NCBI GenBank assembly: GCA_946622835.1
Contig: CAMOQI010000054.1
Coordinates: 1-6,619, forward strand
Length of the DNA: 6,619 nucleotides
Direction of reading: 5' to 3'
Source of the DNA: an uncultured Candidatus Melainabacteria bacterium
GTDB lineage: Bacteria > Cyanobacteriota > Vampirovibrionia > Gastranaerophilales > Gastranaerophilaceae
A program made the position numbers and the translations under genes. A model generated the notes under the pieces. That model made no database searches. It saw nothing but the letters and a program-made list of their open reading frames with translations, and was not told the origin of the DNA. This document shows, in pieces, positions 1 to 5,557 of the stretch (the first letter of the stretch is position 1; the number at the start of each line of letters is the position of its first letter).

Positions 1-8
1 TAATTTTC

Positions 9-40
9 AAAGCCCATTAGATTATTTCTAATGGGCTTTT
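9..40 (+). terminator. Terminator-like perfect hairpin
   Basis: A perfect 12-bp inverted repeat pairs 9-20 with 28-39 around a 7-nt loop (21-27). The 3' arm ends in TTTT (37-40), so the U-tract is short and partly inside the stem. It most likely terminates a plus-strand gene lying before the window. The minus-strand side has no better tail. Confidence 0.6.
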
Positions 41-44
41 CAAA

Positions 45-205
45 TAGTGTCGGTCTTGGGTCGTTCGCATTAAACGGGACTTCGCATTTTACTTATAGCG
101 GCAAAAGCCGCAAGTAAAATTTGCTACGCCCTCTGCTCACTCCCCGCTGCCAGCACCTAATTTAGAAAATGAGAAGTAGAACAAAAGTTCCCTTCTCTTT
201 TTTTT
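45..205 (+). other. GC-richer structured non-coding block (candidate small RNA or dispersed repeat)
   Basis: This stretch is about half G+C by eye, against roughly one third in the genes around it, and it has no convincing reading frame. A compound hairpin spans 84-124: 86-94 pairs with 112-120, then 98-102 pairs with 107-111 across an AAAA loop, leaving a 3-nt bulge (95-97). The octamer TTCGCATT occurs twice, at 64-71 and 81-88. The C-rich segment 124-157 follows, and the block ends at an intrinsic terminator (171-205). The layout would fit a short structured RNA, or an intergenic repeat family carrying its own terminator. I do not recognise an Rfam family. No promoter was identified, so transcription is inference. 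Confidence 0.35.
171..205 (+). terminator. Intrinsic terminator
   Basis: The outer stem GAGAAG (171-176) pairs with CTTCTC (192-197). The inner stem GAAC (179-182) pairs with GTTC (187-190) around an AAAA loop. An uninterrupted run of eight T (198-205) follows directly. This is a textbook rho-independent terminator for plus-strand transcription, although no plus-strand gene is visible between the first hairpin and this point. Confidence 0.75.
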
Positions 206-243
206 ATATGGTGGGTCAACAAGCTATGCCAGATACCCCCTTT

Positions 244-249
244 TATAAT
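244..249 (+). promoter_or_regulatory. Possible -10 box for the kinase-like gene
   Basis: A perfect TATAAT sits here, which would start a transcript near 256 with a leader of about 35 nt before the ATG at 291. No recognisable -35 hexamer lies 16-18 nt upstream, and AT-rich DNA yields such boxes by chance. Confidence 0.35.
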
Positions 250-290
250 AATATTTAGCAAAAAATATTTTTTTTAGTTTTACTAATAAT

Positions 291-1283
291 ATGGATCTTG
301 GTGTTTCATATAACTTTTCACCCCAGTTTAGCGGTTATAAATCTGTTTTTTCCAAAAATTTGGATAAAGCTTTAAAAAAAACAGATTTATCTCAGACGGA
401 TTGTGGTGAACTTATTTCTTATGTTCAAACTTTTATTGATAAAAAAACAAGAGCGAATCGAAGATTGGGAAGAGGTTTCCATAATTCTGTTTATAAAATT
501 GATGATAAATATGTCTTGAAGATGCCAAATAAAATATCAGAGTCTGATATTTGCGCTATACGATTGAATAGAAAATCAAAATTTTCAAAACTGAAAAATT
601 ATTTTGGAGAGAGTGTTGCTGAGTTCTTAAATTCTTCAGGTGATAATATTAAAATTTTACGTAATGTATATTCAAAAGGTGAAGTCGTTCCGGCAGGAAT
701 TCCGAGTAAAATTTCTGAAATCATGACGCAGGATGCAGCTGTTAAATATTATAATGAAAAGTATTTGCCGTTATTTGCATCTATTGGGCAAAGAGCTTTT
801 GATAAACTGGCTAAGGATTGTGCGCAATTGAATAAAAAATGTAAAAATGGGGTATCGTACGCTTTTGATTATATAAATCCAAATAACTTTGTGCTGGCGG
901 GTAAAACTATCAGAAGTGTTGATGATATATATGAAACAAAGGATTACGTACGAAATTGTACTTCTGATTTAATCAATGTTTTTCTGATGAATATGAATAT
1001 TGATTTTTATGCGCAGTATAGTCCAAAATTAATAAATGTGCGCTCCCTGTTGGCTAAAAAAATAATTTTGGCAGGAGTTAGGTATGAATTACCGCTTTAT
1101 GACGGTGCAGACGGAAGATATTCAATGAAGATGCTCTTTGAGTTATTTTTAGAAAAGTGCAGACATGGCAGTGAGTTTGATGATATGATAAAATCATTAA
1201 AAACAATTATGAAGGAAAATAATAATCCAAAACAAAGAGTGGCTTTGGCAAAAGAGTATCTGGAAGAAGTTGTGGGGTTATAG
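291..1283 (+). CDS. Orphan protein with kinase-like motifs
   Basis: This 330-residue protein is not one I recognise by name. It does carry protein-kinase-fold landmarks in order. A glycine loop L-G60-R-G62-F-H-N-S-V67-Y is followed by the VLK lysine K77. A catalytic-loop-like D193-Y-I-N-P-N198 comes next, then V-D211-D. The D193-N198 (5) and N198-D211 (13) spacings equal those of the PKA triad Asp166/Asn171/Asp184. The His of HRD is Ala191, the usual catalytic-loop Lys is Ile195, and DFG is DDI, so it may be a divergent kinase, a small-molecule phosphotransferase or a pseudokinase. No signal peptide or membrane segment is evident. The ATG at 291 is the only early in-frame start, yet no Shine-Dalgarno sequence precedes it. 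It stands alone between the structured block and the pilin gene, which suggests accessory DNA. The ORF itself is secure, but the function is inferred. Confidence 0.8.
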   Translation: MDLGVSYNFSPQFSGYKSVFSKNLDKALKKTDLSQTDCGELISYVQTFIDKKTRANRRLGRGFHNSVYKIDDKYVLKMPNKISESDICAIRLNRKSKFSKLKNYFGESVAEFLNSSGDNIKILRNVYSKGEVVPAGIPSKISEIMTQDAAVKYYNEKYLPLFASIGQRAFDKLAKDCAQLNKKCKNGVSYAFDYINPNNFVLAGKTIRSVDDIYETKDYVRNCTSDLINVFLMNMNIDFYAQYSPKLINVRSLLAKKIILAGVRYELPLYDGADGRYSMKMLFELFLEKCRHGSEFDDMIKSLKTIMKENNNPKQRVALAKEYLEEVVGL

Positions 1284-1350
1284 AATTATAGTAAATATTT
1301 ATAGAACTGACTCTATGGCTTCTTTAGAATGATTCTTCTTTCAATATTAC

Positions 1351-1379
1351 TTGAAATTAGGTGTATTGTTTGATATAAT
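1351..1379 (+). promoter_or_regulatory. Strong housekeeping-type promoter for the prepilin gene
   Basis: TTGAAA (1351-1356) and a perfect TATAAT (1374-1379) are separated by exactly 17 nt, and TG at 1371-1372 gives an extended -10. Transcription should begin near 1386, leaving a leader of about 29 nt. This is a primary-sigma pattern, so the pilin gene need not depend on the group 3 sigma factor encoded in the same window. Confidence 0.75.
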
Positions 1380-1402
1380 GTGTCCAGTAATTAGCCTAAT
1401 AG

Positions 1403-1408
1403 AAGGAG
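1403..1408 (+). promoter_or_regulatory. Ribosome binding site deciding the prepilin start
   Basis: AAGGAG lies 6 nt before the ATG at 1415. It fixes the start and therefore the unusually long 34-residue leader of the prepilin. Confidence 0.8.
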
Positions 1409-1414
1409 TTAAAT

Positions 1415-2158
1415 ATGCTAAACAGCACTGGTATAAGGCAAATTCGGGGGGTAGAACGTAATCCGCTTATAGCAAAGCTTTCAGCCCTATTTAAAACTTT
1501 TAACTCCAGATGTGCGTTTACCCTTGCAGAAGTCTTGATAACCCTTGGTATCATTGGTGTTGTGGCTGCGATGGTTATTCCAAGCATAATAGGTAAATAT
1601 CAGGAAATATATACTGTTACAAGAGTGCGTAAAACTTATGCAATATTAAATGAGGCACTGAGGTTATCTACAATAGATAATGGTGAACCCGGAGGATGGA
1701 ATATTCCACGAACTCAAACTACTGCAGCACATGCACGCAAGATAGCGTTGTATATAGTTCCATATTTAAAAACAATAAAAGATTGTGGTACAAAACCCGG
1801 TTGTTTGGGTTACGATAAAAAAATTAAGATTTTAAATGGAGCAGACCATGTTCCGGATTATGAAAATGATGACATATATTACAAATTTATTCTACTTGAT
1901 GGAGCTTACGTATGGCTGAGGGCTCCAAATACCGGTGATAGTCGTCCGGATTCTAAAATGCAATTATTTACGGATATAAATGGAGCTAAACCACCAAATA
2001 CTGTTGCAAAAGATGTTTTTTTCTTTACGCTTGCGGGAGATGAACTGATACCAAACGGGCGTGGTACAAACCATGCCGATTGTCAAAAACGTGGAGCAGG
2101 TTTGAGTTGCACCGATTTTATAATACAAAATGGTAATATGAAATATTTAAAAAAGTAA
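1415..2158 (+). CDS. Type IV prepilin-like protein (pilin or pseudopilin)
   Basis: This 247-residue protein has a class III signal typical of type IV pilins and type II secretion pseudopilins. A basic 34-residue leader (several Arg/Lys) ends in R-C-A34, followed by F35-T-L-A-E39. Cleavage after Ala34 would give a mature N-terminal Phe with Glu at +5, the residue needed for assembly. A hydrophobic helix of about 20 residues (35-57) follows, then a soluble domain. Cys124/Cys130 and Cys223/Cys232 could form disulphides. The -1 residue is Ala rather than the usual Gly. The leader is long compared with the 6-25 residues common in proteobacterial pilins, but the strong ribosome binding site supports this start. 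The soluble domain is not one I recognise, so the role (major pilin, minor pilin or pseudopilin) is open. The prepilin peptidase encoded at 4439-5545 is the likely processing enzyme. The gene looks monocistronic. Confidence 0.88.
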   Translation: MLNSTGIRQIRGVERNPLIAKLSALFKTFNSRCAFTLAEVLITLGIIGVVAAMVIPSIIGKYQEIYTVTRVRKTYAILNEALRLSTIDNGEPGGWNIPRTQTTAAHARKIALYIVPYLKTIKDCGTKPGCLGYDKKIKILNGADHVPDYENDDIYYKFILLDGAYVWLRAPNTGDSRPDSKMQLFTDINGAKPPNTVAKDVFFFTLAGDELIPNGRGTNHADCQKRGAGLSCTDFIIQNGNMKYLKK

Positions 2159-2188
2159 ATATTCCCCCGCTCAATTCCTGCCATCCTC

Positions 2189-2212
2189 AAAAAAAAGAGC
2201 CTTGGAAGGCTC
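2189..2212. terminator. Stem-loop after the prepilin gene with its U-tract on the minus strand
   Basis: GAGCCT (2197-2202) pairs with AGGCTC (2207-2212). Eight A precede the stem on the plus strand (2189-2196), so on the minus strand the hairpin is followed by eight T, a canonical intrinsic terminator. On the plus strand the stem is followed by GTTGGAATT, a poor tail. It may end the pilin transcript weakly, but its better orientation stops transcription coming from the dnaA side. Confidence 0.6.
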
Positions 2213-2395
2213 GTTGGAATTAAGAATAGCTGGAAGTATGAAAAAGATTTTTATTTTGTAATTATATTAAAAAAAATAATTGTGGTTTTTACAATTAACC
2301 ACTCAGGTAATTTATATTGATTCAGATTTAAATTGGCGCATAACATTTGTTTACTTTTTGCACATGAATGAAAGTTTTTATTGTAGAATTTTCCT
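2213..2395 (+). promoter_or_regulatory. AT-rich region upstream of dnaA
   Basis: No gene is seen here. A-T runs dominate 2240-2280. GTGGTT (2282-2287) and AACCAC (2297-2302) form an inverted repeat with a 9-nt spacer, a possible operator. A weak promoter match is TTGATT (2317-2322) with TAACAT (2341-2346), spacer 18. TAGAAT at 2384-2389 ends 6 nt before the dnaA ATG. Only one DnaA-box-like 9-mer was found, so a replication origin cannot be called from this segment alone. Confidence 0.4.
2356..2364 (+). promoter_or_regulatory. Possible DnaA box
   Basis: TTTTGCACA differs from the TTATNCACA consensus at one position, and from the cyanobacterial-type TTTTCCACA also at one. It lies 32 nt before the dnaA start, where it could serve autoregulation. 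One-mismatch 9-mers are expected by chance in a window this size, so support is weak. Confidence 0.3.
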
Positions 2396-3808
2396 ATGGA
2401 TGTTACTGAGGTAAAAGAAGTTTGGAAAAAGGTTAAGCAGGAATTGGAAAACAATCTTCCGCAGCATGTTTTTGGAACTTGGATAATGCCTTTAGGTGCC
2501 GCGGATTATGAAAATAATACTTTGTTCTTGCTGTCTCCTCATCAAATGGGCGTTGATATTTTAAAAAAAAGTTGGGCTGAGAGTATAAAAAGTGCAGTGC
2601 GTAATGTTTTAGGGCAAAGTGCAACTTTTTCGCTTTGTTATGATGCGGATTTTGCAAAAACTTATATCAAAGAAAGAAAAAAGGCTTTATCTAAACAAAT
2701 TTCAGGCCAAGAAGAAGTATTAAAAGAGGAAGAGTCTAAAAAATCTCTGGCTCAAATGCAGTCAGGGGCAAATTTAAACTTGAATTTAAAGTTTGAAAAT
2801 TTTGTAGTTGGTGATAATTCAAGATTTGCCTATAATGCGGCGTTTTCTGTTGCAAATTCGCCTTCCAAAAAATTTAATCCGCTGTTTATATATGGTGCTT
2901 CCGGATTGGGAAAAACTCACTTGCTTCAAGCAATAGGACATCATATTATTTTTAACAAGCCTCAATTGAGAGTTCGCTATATCCGCATGGAGGAATATTT
3001 TAATGAGTGGATGAAATGTTTCCAGCACGGTGATAACGGTAAATCTCAGGGTGTAAATAATTCATTGATGAGAAAGTTCCACCAAAAATTTCAAAATGTG
3101 GATATTCTTTTGATGGATGATATTCAATTCATTGAGTCGAAAATGAAGACAATGGAAGACTTTTTTTCAACATTTGAGGCTTTATATACTAATAATAAAC
3201 AGATAGTTATAGCATCCGACAGGCTTCCCGGGGATATACCAAAGTTAGATAATCGTTTAAGAACTCGTTTTGAAATGGGTTTGGTTGTTGATATCAAGCC
3301 TCCGGCTTTTGATACAAGGTTTGAAATTGTTAAATCATATGCTAAAGAATTGGAAATAGAGGCTGAGGATTCTGTATATGAATATATTGCACAAAATTTT
3401 GTAAATAATGTCAGAGAATTGAAAGGGGCATTAAATAAGGTTTGTGCTTATGCTGAATTTTTGGATGCAGGTTTGACGTTAGAAACTGCAAAAAAAGCAC
3501 TTAATTGTGAAATGAAGAAAAAGGATATAACAATTGAAAAAGTTGCCAAATGTGTGGGAGATTTTTTTGATGTTACGGTTTTGGAGATGAAAAGTACAGC
3601 AAGAAATCAAAAAGTATCTAAGGCTCGTCAGATGGCTATTTATATGGCTCGTGATGTTTTACAAATGAGTTATGAGGCAATTGGAAAATATTTTGAGAAG
3701 AAGCATACGACAGTTTTATATGCATATGAACAGGTGTGTGAAAAATTAAAATCTGATGACGCACTTTATAGGTTGGCGGAGGAAATCAAGTCCGGTATTA
3801 AGAGCTGA
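2396..3808 (+). CDS. dnaA: Chromosomal replication initiator DnaA
   Basis: DnaA binds DnaA boxes at the origin, assembles as an ATP filament and melts the unwinding element. At 470 residues this is full length. Domain I spans about 1-80, followed by a linker to about 130. The AAA+ domain (131-370) has Walker A G167-A-S-G-L-G-K173-T, Walker B with D241-D242, sensor 1 around S274-D275, the arginine-finger segment R287-L-R-T-R291 and sensor 2 N338-V-R340-E-L. Domain IV (375-470) has R411-Q-M and the DnaA signature ending H437-T-T-V. Two oddities stand out. The stretch between N203 and V235 is about 11 residues longer than in common DnaA proteins. The signature loop reads F433-E-K-K-H437, one residue shorter than F-G-G-K/R-D-H and with Lys for Asp. 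The ATG is fixed by an in-frame TAG 12 nt upstream, but no Shine-Dalgarno precedes it. ruvA follows after 15 nt. Confidence 0.97.
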   Translation: MDVTEVKEVWKKVKQELENNLPQHVFGTWIMPLGAADYENNTLFLLSPHQMGVDILKKSWAESIKSAVRNVLGQSATFSLCYDADFAKTYIKERKKALSKQISGQEEVLKEEESKKSLAQMQSGANLNLNLKFENFVVGDNSRFAYNAAFSVANSPSKKFNPLFIYGASGLGKTHLLQAIGHHIIFNKPQLRVRYIRMEEYFNEWMKCFQHGDNGKSQGVNNSLMRKFHQKFQNVDILLMDDIQFIESKMKTMEDFFSTFEALYTNNKQIVIASDRLPGDIPKLDNRLRTRFEMGLVVDIKPPAFDTRFEIVKSYAKELEIEAEDSVYEYIAQNFVNNVRELKGALNKVCAYAEFLDAGLTLETAKKALNCEMKKKDITIEKVAKCVGDFFDVTVLEMKSTARNQKVSKARQMAIYMARDVLQMSYEAIGKYFEKKHTTVLYAYEQVCEKLKSDDALYRLAEEIKSGIKS

Positions 3809-3823
3809 ATCTAAGGAGAAAAT

Positions 3824-4444
3824 ATGTTTGATTATATTAGTGGAATTTTTACTTATAAGTGTGTAAATTCAAAAGGTTGTTTTGTTACAATTGAAGCTGG
3901 CGGTGTGGGATACAGATTCGAAGTAATGGAAAGAGATTTTTCTCAACTTCCGGAGTATGGTGAAGAATTGAAGATGTATTCGGTTTTAATTCACAGGGAA
4001 GATAAGATGAGTCTTTGCGGCTTTATAAGAAGGGAAGACAGGGATATCTTTAATATCTTGACATCGGTGTCCGGTGTGGGTTCTAAGATGGCGCTTGTTT
4101 TATTAAACTCATTTGAAGTGTCTGATTTAGTCGGATTTGTATTAGATGGTGATTATAAAGAGTTGACTAAAGCAAAAGGGGTTGGACCTAAGTTGGCACA
4201 AAAAATTATATTAGAGTTAAAAGATAAATTAACTAATTTTGAAGCTTGTGCGGTTACAAATGTGCTGTCTTCAGGTTTGAAGGCAAAATCTGTCAATATT
4301 GAGGATGCTCAAACGGTATTGTTATCGCTGGGTTATAGCGGCAGCGAGATAAACAGTGCGATAGAAAAAGTATTGCCAAGAGTTGGTGCGGATCCTTCGG
4401 CAGAAGAAATTTTAAAAGAATCTTTGCGTATTTTATCTTTATAG
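3824..4444 (+). CDS. ruvA: Holliday junction branch migration protein RuvA
   Basis: RuvA binds four-way junctions as a tetramer and loads the RuvB helicase for branch migration, supplying RuvC with substrate. The 206-residue length is normal. Domain I is an OB fold (1-65) containing the acidic pin R58-E59-D60 in an H-R-E-D context. Domain II has two helix-hairpin-helix motifs, V-S-G-V-G-S-K-M-A (82-90) and K-G-V-G-P-K-L-A (118-125). Domain III (about 155-206) is the flexible RuvB-contacting tail. AAGGAG (3813-3818) lies 5 nt before the ATG. The 15-nt gap after dnaA and the lack of a terminator suggest one transcript. This is an atypical partner for dnaA, which usually precedes dnaN. The last sense codon TTA (4439-4441), read on the other strand, is the stop codon of pilD. 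Confidence 0.97.
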   Translation: MFDYISGIFTYKCVNSKGCFVTIEAGGVGYRFEVMERDFSQLPEYGEELKMYSVLIHREDKMSLCGFIRREDRDIFNILTSVSGVGSKMALVLLNSFEVSDLVGFVLDGDYKELTKAKGVGPKLAQKIILELKDKLTNFEACAVTNVLSSGLKAKSVNIEDAQTVLLSLGYSGSEINSAIEKVLPRVGADPSAEEILKESLRILSL

Positions 4445-5545
4445 CGGATAAGCTAAAAGCATTATTACGGCTGCAATCGCCATTGCAGGTCCAAACGGAA
4501 GGTATAACCCTTCGGCTTGATTATTTTTAATGCCTGAAATAATGTTTTTGCATGTATAAAGACCAAGTATTACAAGTAAAATTGTTGATATTGCATATAT
4601 TATTTTGTTATCCAAAAGATTTGAATTTGAAGCGGAAAAATAGGCTATTGCTGTTACTGTAAATGCGCATATTGCACTGAGGGTTTTAATGTTTTTGTTA
4701 TTAATTAATTTTTTAATAAATATTGGCAGCGTAAGTATGAGTTGTATAATTACACTGAGAATTAAAACGCTGATAAGTGCGTAGAATGTCATTATGAATT
4801 CTCCTGCGTATGTGGAAGAAATTCCGATAAGGGTTCCAAATAGTGCCCCTATGCCTGCTGCAATGTAAGAATCGCCTTCTCCGAATGCTCTTGTTCCTAC
4901 AAATAATATTCCAAGTCTTGAGATTATCTCCATAATTAAAAATCCGATAACGGCGTTTGCAATTGAATATAAAATCGGACATTTTAGGAAAAATTGCAGA
5001 TTCAGTTCCGGCATTCCGTTTAATTTTGCAAATAATATGACATTTGTTGCGGAATATATAATAGCAGTTATTACCCCAAGTCCGATTAGCGAATATGTAT
5101 GAGCGTCAGAGACTTTTTTTTCTATAAAATCTGTTCCTGATATGACAATGAAAAGACATAATGCGATAAGTGCAACTATATAAATGTAGATACTTGGCTG
5201 ATTCCAACTTATCGGATTCATTGCGGAAAGTCCGAAAATCTCATCAAACGGATTACAGAATTTTATAAAAAATGCAACAAACATAATTCCGGTAAATAAT
5301 TCTACAAGCGGGTATTGTATGCTTATATGTTCGTGACAGAATGCGCACTTACCTTTTAAGAAAATGTATGATAACACAGGTATATTATGATACCACCTCA
5401 AAGGAGTTTGACATTTTGGACATTTTGAGGCAGGAAAAACAATTGATTCTTCGCTCACGGTTCTTAAGATTACTACGTTTAAAAAACTTCCTATAACAAG
5501 TCCGAATATAAATATAAAGCTTAAAACGGTAAGCGAAATTTCCAT
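4439..5545 (-). CDS. pilD: Prepilin peptidase / N-methyltransferase (A24 family)
   Basis: This inner-membrane aspartic protease removes leaders of type IV prepilins and pseudopilins and N-methylates the new terminus. After a first membrane helix (5-28), the methyltransferase domain shows the zinc tetrad C42-P-K-C45 and C67-A-F-C70, plus N-I-P-V-L-S-Y and Y-P-L-V-E-L. The peptidase aspartates are D139 (G-T-D-F) and D225 (G-E-G-D). The usual G-x-G-D-x-K has Tyr227 in place of Lys, and the common P-D after the first Asp is S-D. The conserved ending L-P-F-G-P-A-M (349-355) is present. At 368 residues it is longer than the usual 260-290. The extra length lies mainly in hydrophobic segments between about 250 and 345, giving perhaps 9-10 membrane helices. 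AAGGAGG sits 4 nt before the ATG, just past the sigma gene stop, so translation may be coupled. Confidence 0.95.
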   Translation of the reverse strand: MEISLTVLSFIFIFGLVIGSFLNVVILRTVSEESIVFPASKCPKCQTPLRWYHNIPVLSYIFLKGKCAFCHEHISIQYPLVELFTGIMFVAFFIKFCNPFDEIFGLSAMNPISWNQPSIYIYIVALIALCLFIVISGTDFIEKKVSDAHTYSLIGLGVITAIIYSATNVILFAKLNGMPELNLQFFLKCPILYSIANAVIGFLIMEIISRLGILFVGTRAFGEGDSYIAAGIGALFGTLIGISSTYAGEFIMTFYALISVLILSVIIQLILTLPIFIKKLINNKNIKTLSAICAFTVTAIAYFSASNSNLLDNKIIYAISTILLVILGLYTCKNIISGIKNNQAEGLYLPFGPAMAIAAVIMLLAYPL

Positions 5546-5557
5546 TTGTCCTCCTTT

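Noticed and set aside
213..244. Possible third terminator hairpin, GGGT (213-216) with ACCC (235-238) followed by TTTT
   Set aside because: The stem is only 4 bp with an 18-nt loop and the T-run is short, so it is too weak to call.
208..258. 16-codon ORF beginning MVGQQAMPDT
   Set aside because: It is very short, has no ribosome binding site and starts right after the terminator T-run. It may only be part of the structured or repetitive block.
1300..1350. Search for a terminator after the kinase-like gene
   Set aside because: Only 5-bp imperfect repeats (ATAGA/TCTAT and AGAAT/ATTCT) without a T-run were found, which is not enough to annotate.
2251..2454. 67-codon minus-strand ORF overlapping the dnaA start and upstream region
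   Set aside because: It has no ribosome binding site, no recognisable family and biased AT-driven composition. It runs antisense through the secure dnaA start, although the minus-oriented terminator beyond it keeps an antisense RNA possible.
4713..4982. 89-codon minus-strand ORF inside pilD in another frame
   Set aside because: The pilD frame has unmistakable conserved motifs. The shadow frame is rich in Arg, Asn and Tyr with no family features.
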